A stretch of DNA of 64,000 bases from Gemmatimonadaceae bacterium (GTDB taxonomy: Bacteria > Gemmatimonadota > Gemmatimonadetes > Gemmatimonadales > Gemmatimonadaceae). Every line of letters begins with the position of its first letter. Position 1 is the first letter of the stretch. Positions 30,141-37,654 of the stretch are shown one piece after another. Below the pieces are notes generated by a model. It was given only the letters and a program-made list of their open reading frames with translations. It was not told the origin of the DNA and did no database searches. The stretch covers positions 17,622 through 81,621 of the forward strand of contig JAICWO010000020.1 of the NCBI GenBank assembly GCA_025934775.1. The letters are read 5' to 3'. The translations under genes were made by a program, and so were the position numbers.

Positions 30141-30770
30141 ATGCCGGCCATCTACGACATCTCGCTTCCCGTTCACAACGGTGGGTTAACCTATCCCGGC
30201 AACCCGCCGATCGAAATCGAATTACAGCAGTCGATCGCGAAAGGCGCGGGTGCGAACGTGTCGGCGCTCCGATTCGGGTCGCACACCGGAACGCACGTCG
30301 ACGCGCCCAAGCACTTCTTCGACGACGGCATCGGCGTCGACGTGCTTCCGCTCGACGTGCTGATGGGACCCGCGGTGCTCGTCGCCGTCGCCGACGATGT
30401 GATGGCCGTGGGCGAAGCGGAGCTTCGGATGCACGAGCTCACCGGCCACACGCGTATTCTCATTCGGACGCGGAACTCGCGCTTCATCCGCGAGCCGGAT
30501 TTTCATCGCGACTACACGTACCTCGCTCCGGACGGCGCCGAGTATCTCGCGGCGATTGGAATGAAGCTGGTGGCGGTCGACTATCTGTCGATCGAGCAGT
30601 TTCATTCCGGACATCATCGCACCCATCGCACGCTGCTGGGCAACGGCATCATCATCGTAGAAGGCGTGGACCTCTCGGCGCCGCCCATGGGGCCGTACGA
30701 GCTGCGCGTGCTGCCGCTTCGCTTGGCCGGCCTCGACGGCGCGCCCGCACGCGCGGTGCTCATCGGCTGA
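30141..30770 (+). CDS. Cyclase family protein (KynB-like metal-dependent hydrolase)
   Basis: A 209-residue alpha/beta protein of the cyclase/N-formylkynurenine formamidase (KynB) superfamily. It begins AIYDISLPVHNGGLTYPGNPP and carries the metal-binding motif FGSHTGTHVDAPKHFFDDG (His, His, Asp, His) with the later HRTLLGNGIIIVEGVDL characteristic of the family. The ATG at 30141 is chosen because it begins directly at the domain; an upstream GTG at 30075 overlapping the RES stop would add 22 residues of no known domain. Substrate is unassigned: formylkynurenine, isatin and other amides are used by relatives. Confidence 0.85.
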   Translation: MPAIYDISLPVHNGGLTYPGNPPIEIELQQSIAKGAGANVSALRFGSHTGTHVDAPKHFFDDGIGVDVLPLDVLMGPAVLVAVADDVMAVGEAELRMHELTGHTRILIRTRNSRFIREPDFHRDYTYLAPDGAEYLAAIGMKLVAVDYLSIEQFHSGHHRTHRTLLGNGIIIVEGVDLSAPPMGPYELRVLPLRLAGLDGAPARAVLIG

Positions 30771-31378
30771 TGCCGGATATTGCGCTCGTGCTGTTCGACA
30801 TTGGCGGTGTGCTCGGGAGCAACGGCTGGGACCGCGAGCAGCGCGCGGCCGCCATTGAACGCTTCGGCCTCGACGCCGAGGATTTTCAGTACCGTCACGA
30901 GGAGACCGTTGGCGCGCTCGAGGCGGGCCAGATCTCGCTCGACGAGTATCTGGACGTCGCGGTCTTCTGCGAGGCGCGGAACTTCACGCGCGACGAGTTT
31001 CGGCGTTTCATGTTCGCGCAGAGCGAGCCGTGGCCCGACAGCATCGCCGTCGCGCGCGACCTCGCGCGCACCGGCGTGCGGATGGCGACGCTCAACAATG
31101 AGAGCGAGGAGCTGAACGAATATCGCATCGACCACTTCGGGCTCTGCGACGTCTTTCCCACGTTCTTCACGTCCTGCTGGCTCGGCGTGCGCAAGCCGAC
31201 GCACGAGATCTACGCGCGCGTGCTCGGGATGACGCAGTCCGAGCCCGGCGAGACGCTGTTCGTCGACGATCGCGCACAGAACCTCCGCCCCGCGGCGGCG
31301 CTGGGAATGAACACGATTCGGTACGAGTCGGCGGCTCAGTTACGGAGCGGACTCGAGGCGCATGGATTGCTCCGCTAG
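30770..31378 (+). CDS. HAD superfamily hydrolase (subfamily IA)
   Basis: A 202-residue HAD phosphatase-like protein translationally coupled to the cyclase gene (TGATG). Motif I is LVLFDIGGVLGSNG (nucleophile Asp; the second Asp of DxD is replaced by Gly, as in several subfamily IA-v3 proteins), motif II is MATLNNESEE, motif III Lys is in LGVRKPTHEIY and motif IV is TLFVDDRAQN. The cap is helical (residues 18-90). The Gly substitution makes classic phosphatase activity uncertain. Confidence 0.85.
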   Translation: MPDIALVLFDIGGVLGSNGWDREQRAAAIERFGLDAEDFQYRHEETVGALEAGQISLDEYLDVAVFCEARNFTRDEFRRFMFAQSEPWPDSIAVARDLARTGVRMATLNNESEELNEYRIDHFGLCDVFPTFFTSCWLGVRKPTHEIYARVLGMTQSEPGETLFVDDRAQNLRPAAALGMNTIRYESAAQLRSGLEAHGLLR

Positions 31379-31537
31379 GGCGACCGTTCGGGGCCGCCCC
31401 GGTGCTCGAGTGTGTCGCGCGGGTGTGCTGGATGCGCGCGCATCGGCTTGGAATAGATGGAACTACTAATTAGCGAAATAGAATGAGGCAAACGCAGTCA
31501 TGTGCTTGGTTTGTGCGGCCGGAGCTCGCAACGATCT

Positions 31538-31780
31538 CTCGGCTCGTGGCGCGGGTGACCGTCGGCCACTCGCGCCACGAGCCGAGATCCCTCGACTCCC
31601 TCGCTGCGCTCGGTCGCTCGGGATGACAGTGGGGGGAATCGCGGTGCTCGGTCGCTCGGGATGACAGTGGGGGAATCGCGGTGCTCGGTCGCTCGGGATG
31701 ACAGTGGGGGGAATCGCGGTGCTCGGTCGCTCGGGATGGCGGTGGGGGGGAGAATCGCGTGATCGGCCGCTCGGGATGAC
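31538..31780. repeat. Hairpin plus about five tandem 37-38-bp GCTCGGGATGACA repeats
   Basis: A perfect 16-bp stem (CTCGGCTCGTGGCGCG at 31538-31553, complement at 31571-31586) leads into a sequence homologous to the 14281-14386 repeat (GATCCCTCGACTC to GGGATGACA), after which the unit CTCGGTCGCTCGGGATGACA + GTGGGGGGAATCGCGGTG is repeated at about 31609, 31647, 31684, 31722 and, degenerate, 31760. It fills most of the 547-base gap between the HAD and gnd genes; the remaining 31379-31537 shows no gene. Open frames here are repeat artefacts. Confidence 0.75.
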
Positions 31781-31800
31781 ATGAACCTCCACCGCACACC

Positions 31801-31919
31801 ACTCTCCACTCTCCACTCTCCACTCTCCACTCTCCACTCTCATCTCTCCACTCTCCACTCTCCACTCTCCACTCTCATCTCTCATCTCTCATCTCTCCAA
31901 CCTCCAACCTCCAACCTCC
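31801..31919. repeat. In-register heptanucleotide array directly upstream of gnd
   Basis: Seventeen consecutive 7-nt units in perfect register: ACTCTCC (x5), ACTCTCA, TCTCTCC, ACTCTCC (x3), ACTCTCA, TCTCTCA (x2), TCTCTCC, AACCTCC (x3). The array ends 6 nt before the gnd ATG, so the mRNA leader is a pure pyrimidine-rich tract with no recognisable ribosome binding site. Similar heptanucleotide arrays (STRR) are known in cyanobacteria. Confidence 0.9.
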
Positions 31920-31925
31920 GCTGTT

Positions 31926-32828
31926 ATGCAACTCGCGATGATTGGTCTCGGCCGCATGGGCGGCAACATGGTCGAGCGCTTGATGCGGCACGGGCACTCG
32001 CTCGTTGCCTTCGACCGCAGCTCGGACGCGGTCGACAAGTACGTCCAGATGGGCGCGACCGGCGCGGACGATCTGAAGAAAGTCGTTGCCGCGCTGCGCG
32101 CGCCGCGCATCGTCTGGATCATGGTGCCCGCGGGTGATCCCACGCAGCAGACCGTCGACACGCTCGCCTCGCTGCTCTCGCCCGGCGACATCATCATCGA
32201 CGGCGGCAACTCCAACTTCCACGACACCATGCGGCGCGGGCAGGAGCTCGCGGCGAAGAAGATCGCGTTCATCGACTGCGGCACGAGCGGCGGCGTCTGG
32301 GGATTGGAGAACGGCTACTGTCTCATGGTCGGCGGCAGCGACGAGGCGGTGAAGCACTGCGAGCCGATATTCACCGCACTCGCGCCGGAGAAAGGCTACG
32401 CGCACGTCGGACCGACGGGCGCCGGCCACTACGTGAAGATGGTGCACAACGGGATCGAGTACGGCCTGCTCCAGGCGTACGCCGAAGGGTACGAGATCCT
32501 GCACGCGTCCAAGCAGTTCCCGCAACTCGATCTCGAGCAGATCGCGAACGTCTGGCAGTACGGCAGCGTCGTCCGCTCGTGGCTCAACGAGCTCGCGGCG
32601 TCCGCGTTCTCGCGCGACGCGTCGCTCGCCGACATCAAGGGGTGGGTCGCCGACAGCGGCGAAGGGCGCTGGACCGTGCAGGAGGCGATCGACCTCGACG
32701 TGCCGGCCCCGGTGATCACGCTCTCCCTTCAGGCGCGCTTCCGGTCGCGCCAGACCGACTCGTTCGGCGCCAAGGTCATCGCCGCCCTGCGCAATGAATT
32801 CGGCGGCCACGCCGTGAAACGCTCATGA
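31926..32828 (+). CDS. gnd: 6-phosphogluconate dehydrogenase, decarboxylating, short form
   Basis: A 300-residue enzyme converting 6-phosphogluconate to ribulose-5-phosphate and CO2 with NAD(P)+. The Rossmann start is AMIGLGRMGGNMVERL, the substrate-binding motif is IDGGNSNFHDTMRR, and the catalytic Lys region is GPTGAGHYVKMVHNGIEYG. The length (about 300 rather than 470) is that of the GndA/YqeC type, which is usually NAD-dependent. Its stop overlaps the zwf start (ATGA), giving a two-gene oxidative pentose-phosphate operon. The repeat array reaches almost to its start codon. Confidence 0.93.
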   Translation: MQLAMIGLGRMGGNMVERLMRHGHSLVAFDRSSDAVDKYVQMGATGADDLKKVVAALRAPRIVWIMVPAGDPTQQTVDTLASLLSPGDIIIDGGNSNFHDTMRRGQELAAKKIAFIDCGTSGGVWGLENGYCLMVGGSDEAVKHCEPIFTALAPEKGYAHVGPTGAGHYVKMVHNGIEYGLLQAYAEGYEILHASKQFPQLDLEQIANVWQYGSVVRSWLNELAASAFSRDASLADIKGWVADSGEGRWTVQEAIDLDVPAPVITLSLQARFRSRQTDSFGAKVIAALRNEFGGHAVKRS

Positions 32829-34408
32829 GCAATCCCATCGTCTCTCCGCGCCCCGCCACGGTCGTGCGGGCGGCGGTCCGCGACCGCGCCGACCCGTGCA
32901 CGATGGTCATCCTCGGCGCCCTCGGCGACCTGAGCAGCCGCAAGCTGCTGCCGGCGATATACCAGTTGATGAAAGAGCATTTAGTCAACGAAGACTTCCT
33001 CGTGCTCGGCGTCGGCCGCGACGACGCGCAGACGGACGACGACTTCCGCGCGCACATGCGGCAGGCGCTCAACGAGTCGGACGAGATCCACGGCATCGAC
33101 GACGAGCTCTGGGAGGAGCTCTGCAAGCGCCTCCATTTCGTCTCCGCCGACCTCACGAGCGCCGACGATTACCAGAAGATCGCCGCCTGCCTGGAGCTGA
33201 TCGAGCGGAAGCGCGCGCCGGAGCACCGCAACCGGCTGTTCTACCTCGCCGTGCCGCCGAGCATCTTCGAGCCGATCGTGCGCAACCTGTCCAAGAGCGG
33301 CCTCGCGCCGCGCACGCGGGTCGCCGACGAACGGCCGTGGACACGCGTGGTCATCGAGAAGCCCTTCGGCCGCAGCCTCGAGGACGCGCAGCGCCTCAAC
33401 GACCTGGTGCTCGGCCTGTTCGCCGAGCACCAGACGTACCGCATCGATCACTACCTGGGGAAGGAGACGGTCCAGAACGTCCTCGTCCTCCGGTTCGCGA
33501 ACTCGATCTTCGAGCCGATCTGGAACCGGCAGTGGATCCATCACGTGCAGATCACGGCGGCGGAGGAAGTCGGCGTCGGCGAGCGCGGCAAGTACTACGA
33601 GGAAGCGGGCGTGGTGCGCGACATGTTCCAGAACCACCTGCTCCAGCTCCTCTCGCTGACCGCGATGGAGCCGCCGGCGCAGATGAGCGCGAACTCCGTG
33701 CGCGACGAGAAGGTGAAAGTGCTCAAGTCCATCCGCTGGCTCACGCCGGAAACGATCCCGGACAACGCCGTGCGCGCGCAGTATACCGCCGGCACGATCG
33801 ACGGCGAGCACGTGCCCGGCTATCACGAGGAGAAGGACGTCTCCCCCGACTCGCTCGTGCCGACGTTCGCCGCGGTGCGATTGTTCGTCGACAACTGGCG
33901 CTGGAACGGCGTGCCGTTCTACCTGCGCTCCGGCAAACGGATGGCGAAACGCGAGTCGGAGATCGCCGTTCAATTCCGCTCGCCGCCCCACATGATGTTC
34001 GGCCAGCAGACGCGCGAGTCGCTTCGAGCCAACACGCTCGTCATGCGCGTGCAGCCGAACGAAGGCGTCGCGCTCGATTTCGAGGTCAAGGTGCCGGGCG
34101 CGGCGGTGGCGCTCACGTCGAACATCGAGATCGCGCCGGTCGACATGGAGTTCGACTACGCGCAAGCGTTCGGCGAGGTCTCCGCGCCGGCGTACGAGAC
34201 GCTGCTCCTCGACGTGATGATCGGCGAGGCCACGCTCTTCACCCGCAGCGACGAGGTCGAGGCGGCCTGGCGAGTTGTTGATCCTTTAATTCAATATTGG
34301 GAAAGCAACAAGCCGCGGCGCATGCCGACCTACGCCGCCGGGAGCTGGGGCCCGCGCGAGGCCGACGAGCTGATCGAGGAAGACGGGGTGGAGTGGCGCG
34401 ACGGGTGA
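32825..34408 (+). CDS. zwf: Glucose-6-phosphate 1-dehydrogenase
   Basis: A 527-residue NADP-dependent enzyme making 6-phosphogluconolactone. The nucleotide-binding motif is MVILGALGDLSSRKLLPAIY (the usual GASGDL here reads GALGDL), and the active-site motif RIDHYLGKETVQNVLVLRFAN is split at residues about 215-235 with the catalytic His and Lys. A conserved ALDFEVKVPG region follows near residue 417. It is the second gene after gnd; no phosphogluconolactonase gene follows. The 3' end is closed by an AT-rich inverted repeat at 34413-34436. Confidence 0.94.
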   Translation: MSNPIVSPRPATVVRAAVRDRADPCTMVILGALGDLSSRKLLPAIYQLMKEHLVNEDFLVLGVGRDDAQTDDDFRAHMRQALNESDEIHGIDDELWEELCKRLHFVSADLTSADDYQKIAACLELIERKRAPEHRNRLFYLAVPPSIFEPIVRNLSKSGLAPRTRVADERPWTRVVIEKPFGRSLEDAQRLNDLVLGLFAEHQTYRIDHYLGKETVQNVLVLRFANSIFEPIWNRQWIHHVQITAAEEVGVGERGKYYEEAGVVRDMFQNHLLQLLSLTAMEPPAQMSANSVRDEKVKVLKSIRWLTPETIPDNAVRAQYTAGTIDGEHVPGYHEEKDVSPDSLVPTFAAVRLFVDNWRWNGVPFYLRSGKRMAKRESEIAVQFRSPPHMMFGQQTRESLRANTLVMRVQPNEGVALDFEVKVPGAAVALTSNIEIAPVDMEFDYAQAFGEVSAPAYETLLLDVMIGEATLFTRSDEVEAAWRVVDPLIQYWESNKPRRMPTYAAGSWGPREADELIEEDGVEWRDG

Positions 34409-34412
34409 GGCC

Positions 34413-34436
34413 AAACATTAGAGCGCGTTAATGTTT
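34413..34436 (+). terminator. AT-rich inverted repeat after zwf
   Basis: AAACATTA (34413-34420) and TAATGTTT (34429-34436) are perfect inverted arms starting 5 nt after the zwf stop. The stem is weak and there is no T-run, so it may be a protein site instead. Confidence 0.4.
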
Positions 34437-34594
34437 CGCGCGGTCGATTCCGGTCTTGACGTGCGAACCGGGCGGTGTAGTCTGATCGTCACCTCGCCTA
34501 CCCTGCGGAATCGCGGGTCCGCAGACGCTTCTCACGCCGCCGCGAACCATCCGTCGTGCCCTCCTCCACACAAAGCGACGCGCTCGACCGCCAA

Positions 34595-35158
34595 TCAGGC
34601 GCCCAGGAGGCGCTTCAACCAGTCGTCGGCGATCACGTCGATGACCAGGTGCACGCGCGCGTCCGCGCCGTCGTTCCGGACGGCGTGCGGATCGGAGAGG
34701 CGCAGGTACCAGCACTCCCCTTCACCCATGCGCACGGGCCGCTGATTCAGCATGAAGGTGACGCCCGGGTTGGTCGCGACGGGAACGTGCAGGCGCGCAA
34801 AGCCCGACTCGACGTCCAGATCATGGTCCCGATGCTCGAGAATGACCGAGCCGGGGTCGAGCCGCATGAGACGGACGGATTGCAACGGGCAGGAGAAGGC
34901 GCCGAGCACCTCGCGAAAGTAGGCGCACGCATCGAGCACCGGCGTGTCGCTAAACTCCGTGCACCCCGGGTCGGAGTAGATCGCCTGCACCGGGTGCGTC
35001 GCGTAGGCCGGGCCACGCAGCGCGATGGCGGACCAGGTGCCCTCATAATTCCGTTTCACGAAGTGGTCGGTCCAGCCGATCTCCTCGGCGACCGCAAGAT
35101 CGGCGCGCAGGCGTTTGGGGTCGAAGTCGAGCGGGAGGCGAACGGCGTCGGGGATCAT
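34595..35158 (-). CDS. Aspartyl/asparaginyl beta-hydroxylase-like Fe/2-oxoglutarate oxygenase
   Basis: A 187-residue cupin-fold (jelly-roll) protein of the AspH/LpxO superfamily. The core reads LMRLDPGSVILEHRDHDLD, with the first iron His at 109, then ARLHVPVATNPGVTFMLN, and finally DPHAVRNDGADARVHLVID with the distal His at 158 and the 2-oxoglutarate Arg at 161. It should hydroxylate a peptide or lipid with iron and 2-oxoglutarate. Divergent (83-nt gap) from a sulfotransferase gene; such oxygenase/sulfotransferase pairs recur in bacteria. The previous 186 bases hold no gene. Confidence 0.82.
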   Translation of the reverse strand: MIPDAVRLPLDFDPKRLRADLAVAEEIGWTDHFVKRNYEGTWSAIALRGPAYATHPVQAIYSDPGCTEFSDTPVLDACAYFREVLGAFSCPLQSVRLMRLDPGSVILEHRDHDLDVESGFARLHVPVATNPGVTFMLNQRPVRMGEGECWYLRLSDPHAVRNDGADARVHLVIDVIADDWLKRLLGA

Positions 35159-35241
35159 GCGCCGGAGTTTCGTCGCTCGCGCGCCGCGGCGTCAAGGCGC
35201 GCGCGGCGCACGCATCTCGTGCGGCTCGGGCGGGCGGCGCG

Positions 35242-36264
35242 ATGACCGAGCGGCGTGTGCCGAGTCGCATCGTCTGGACGGATCGCGGACCCGAGGTCGA
35301 GTGGCTCGCGACCGACGGCCGGCGGCACGAAGAGCCGTTCTTCGAGCAGACGCTGCGTGCGCTCTCGCGGCTCGAGGTCAATCGGCGACAGGCTCTGCGA
35401 CGGACGCCGATCGAGGAGCTCGCGGCTGACGTCGAGGCGCGCACGCCGGCCGCTTTCATCTTTCACGTGTCGCGCTGCGGCTCCACGCTCCTGTGCCAGA
35501 TGCTCGCCTCGCTCGAGGACAGCGTCGTGGTGTCGGAGGCGCCGGTATTGGATGACGTGCTCCGCGGCCGACGGGATGATCCGAGCATCGATCCCGACGA
35601 TCGCGTCGCGTGGCTCCGCGGCGCGGTGAGCGCACTGCTCGGCGGAGTGCCGGGAGCGCGGCGCGCGTTCGTCAAGCTCGACGCGTGGCACATCTTCGAG
35701 CTGGCGACCGTCCGCCGGGCATTCCCCGTGACGCCATTCGTGTTCGTATTCCGCGATCCGATCGAAGTGCTCGTGTCGCTGTCGCGGATGCCGAGCCTGG
35801 CGCTCGTGCGGGACACGGTGACCGCCGAACAGCTCGACCTGCCGACGAGCGTTCGCGACTCGCTCAGTCGCGAGGAGCTCGCCGCCGCGGTAGTGGGCGC
35901 GATCTACCGTGCGGCGCACCGTCATCGCGACGATCTGGTACCCATCGCGTACGATCAGCTTCCGGCGCTCGCGTGGCGTGCGATGCCGGGGTGCGCATTC
36001 ACCGAACGCGAGATCGATCGCATGCGAGCGGCGGCTGAACGCGATGCGAAAGATCCGTCGCGCGCGTTCGAGCGCGACACGGCGGAGAAGCGCCGGTCCA
36101 TCTCGTCGACACTCAGCGCGGCACACGAGCGCTGGAGCAGTGATCCGTACGCGGCTTGGCTCGCCGCGGTCGCGCGCGAGCCGCGGGGACGCGTCGTCGG
36201 ATCTGCCGCCGCCGGGGAGCTTCGCCCCGCGGCTGAAGTACCCTTCGCGCGGGTCCACGCGTGA
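35242..36264 (+). CDS. Sulfotransferase-family protein (divergent P-loop type)
   Basis: A 340-residue protein with the sulfotransferase fold. The 5'-phosphosulfate loop is FIFHVSRCGSTLLCQMLASL (about residues 73-92; SRCGSTL replaces the usual PKSGTTW), and the 3'-phosphate motif is FVFRDPIEVLVSLSRMP (about 170-186). The C-terminal part has ERDTAEKRRSISSTLSAAHE, a helical region found in this subfamily. It would transfer sulfate from PAPS. Divergent from the AspH-like gene and 41 nt upstream of the collar gene pair. The acceptor is unknown; some members may lack activity. Confidence 0.75.
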   Translation: MTERRVPSRIVWTDRGPEVEWLATDGRRHEEPFFEQTLRALSRLEVNRRQALRRTPIEELAADVEARTPAAFIFHVSRCGSTLLCQMLASLEDSVVVSEAPVLDDVLRGRRDDPSIDPDDRVAWLRGAVSALLGGVPGARRAFVKLDAWHIFELATVRRAFPVTPFVFVFRDPIEVLVSLSRMPSLALVRDTVTAEQLDLPTSVRDSLSREELAAAVVGAIYRAAHRHRDDLVPIAYDQLPALAWRAMPGCAFTEREIDRMRAAAERDAKDPSRAFERDTAEKRRSISSTLSAAHERWSSDPYAAWLAAVAREPRGRVVGSAAAGELRPAAEVPFARVHA

Positions 36265-36305
36265 TTCGCGCCGCATCCACCATCCTTCTCCACATGAGGT
36301 GAACC

Positions 36306-36911
36306 GTGGAAGTATTCATCGGAACGATCCTGGGGTTCGGGTTCAACTTCGCTCCGCGGGGCTGGGCGCTCTGTCAGGGGCAGACGCTTTCGATCGCGCA
36401 GAACCAGGCGCTGTTCGCGTTGCTCGGCACCACCTACGGCGGCAATGGTGTGAGCACCTTCCAGCTTCCGGACCTTCGCGGCCGCCTGGCTGTCGGTCAG
36501 GGGCAGGCACCCGGGCTGCAGTCGTACAACCTCGGCCAAGTGGGCGGCGTCGAGCACGTGTCGCTCACCCAGCAGCAGATGCCCTTGCACACGCACACGG
36601 CGAACGCGACCTCGAACTCCACGTCGACGTCCACCTCGACGTTGAACGCGGCGACCGCCCAGGGCTCGGTCGCGCTGCCAGGAGGCCACGCGCTCTCGGG
36701 CGCCAATGGGACGCTGATCTACAAGCCGGTCACGGCGGGCCAGACCGTCCCGATGGCACCGGAATCGGTGGGGACGACCACCACCACGACGACGAATACC
36801 ACGGTGACGGTCGCGCCGGCCGGTGCGGGTTTGCCGGTGTCCATACAGCAGCCGTACCTCTGCATCAACTACAGCATCGCATTGCTCGGAATCTTTCCCA
36901 GCCGCAACTAA
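36306..36911 (+). CDS. Phage tail collar-domain protein (microcystin-dependent-protein-like), copy 1
   Basis: A 201-residue protein. The N-terminal collar domain is recognisable (EVFIGTILGFGFNFAPRGWA, LCQGQTLSIAQNQALFALLG, TYGGNGVSTFQLPDLRGR), followed by a Ser/Thr-rich stretch (residues about 97-115, STSTSTSTLNAA) and a beta-rich C-terminus ending QPYLCINYSIALLGIFPSRN. The GTG start follows GAGGTGA. Outside prophages this family (MdpA/MdpB-like) has no settled function. No other phage structural gene is near, so it is treated as a host-adopted fibre-like protein. Confidence 0.85.
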   Translation: MEVFIGTILGFGFNFAPRGWALCQGQTLSIAQNQALFALLGTTYGGNGVSTFQLPDLRGRLAVGQGQAPGLQSYNLGQVGGVEHVSLTQQQMPLHTHTANATSNSTSTSTSTLNAATAQGSVALPGGHALSGANGTLIYKPVTAGQTVPMAPESVGTTTTTTTNTTVTVAPAGAGLPVSIQQPYLCINYSIALLGIFPSRN

Positions 36912-36974
36912 GTCTTCGCTCCGCGCCCGCTGTTCGAGATGGGCGCTCTCTTCGCATCTCACATGAGGTGACAC

Positions 36975-37580
36975 GTGGAAGCATTCCTCGGAACCATCCT
37001 CGGGTTCGGTTTCAACTTCAACCCGTCGGGCTGGCAGCTCTGTCAGGGTCAGACGCTCCCGATTTCGCAGAACACCGCGCTGTTCGCGTTGCTCGGTACG
37101 AATTTCGGCGGCAACGGTCAAACGACGTTCCAGCTTCCGGACCTGCGGGGCCGCACGCCGATCGGTCAGGGCCAGGGACTTGGGCTTCAGTCGTTCGCGA
37201 TCGGCGAAGTTGGCGGCACGGAGAACGTGTCGCTGACGCAATCGCAGTTGCCCCAGCACACGCATGCCGCCACGGGGACGTCGACGTCGACGTCGACGTC
37301 GACGTCGACGCTGAACGCGGCGACTGCCCAGGGCTCGGTCGCGCTGCCGGGAGGCCACGCGCTCTCGGGCGCCAATGGGACCCTGATCTATAAGCCGGTC
37401 GCGGCGGGCCAGACCGTCGCGATGGCGCCGGAATCGGTGGGGACGACCACCACCACGACCACGAACACCACGGTAACCGTGGCGGCGACCGGCGGGAGCT
37501 CGCCCGTCCCCATCCTCCAGCCGTACCTCTGCATCAACTATTCGATCTGCCTCACCGGGATCTTCCCCTCCCGCAACTGA
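36975..37580 (+). CDS. Phage tail collar-domain protein, copy 2
   Basis: A 201-residue tandem duplicate of the previous gene with the same leader (ATGAGGTGA then GTG). The collar half has diverged (EAFLGTILGFGFNFNPSGWQ), whereas the C-terminal half from GSVALPGGHALSGANGTLIYK onwards is nearly identical in DNA as well, pointing to recent duplication or gene conversion. The Ser/Thr linker is encoded by a pure hexanucleotide repeat. It ends in QPYLCINYSICLTGIFPSRN and is followed by a strong terminator. Confidence 0.85.
   Translation: MEAFLGTILGFGFNFNPSGWQLCQGQTLPISQNTALFALLGTNFGGNGQTTFQLPDLRGRTPIGQGQGLGLQSFAIGEVGGTENVSLTQSQLPQHTHAATGTSTSTSTSTSTLNAATAQGSVALPGGHALSGANGTLIYKPVAAGQTVAMAPESVGTTTTTTTNTTVTVAATGGSSPVPILQPYLCINYSICLTGIFPSRN
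37276..37310 (+). repeat. GACGTC hexanucleotide microsatellite encoding Thr-Ser repeats
   Basis: About six copies of TCGACG/GACGTC run at 37276-37310 inside collar copy 2 and encode (Thr-Ser)n. The corresponding tract in copy 1 is interrupted. Slippage would change linker length by two residues per unit, in frame. Confidence 0.8.
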
Positions 37581-37588
37581 GCCGTACT

Positions 37589-37623
37589 CCGGTGCGCGGC
37601 GCCGGCTCGGCGCCGCGCACCGG
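37589..37623 (+). terminator. Strong hairpin after the collar gene pair
   Basis: CCGGTGCGCGGCGCC (37589-37603) and its exact complement (37609-37623) form a 15-bp stem with a 5-nt loop, 9 nt after the collar copy 2 stop. The downstream sequence is AT-rich but has no T-run. Confidence 0.8.
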
Positions 37624-37654
37624 AAGCTAATATCAATTCGTTAATTACATAATT

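Noticed and set aside
31466..31885. Minus-strand open frames with repeated Glu-Ser-Gly-Glu-Trp peptides
   Set aside because: They are translations of the tandem 7-nt and 37-38-nt repeats, open in all three minus-strand frames, with no ribosome binding site.
34470..34500. Promoter-like TTGACG-N16-TAGTCT on the plus strand
   Set aside because: No plus-strand gene begins within 700 bases; chance match is likely.
36306..37580. Prophage remnant (tail collar proteins)
   Set aside because: No capsid, terminase, integrase or other tail genes; the collar family also exists as host genes outside phages.
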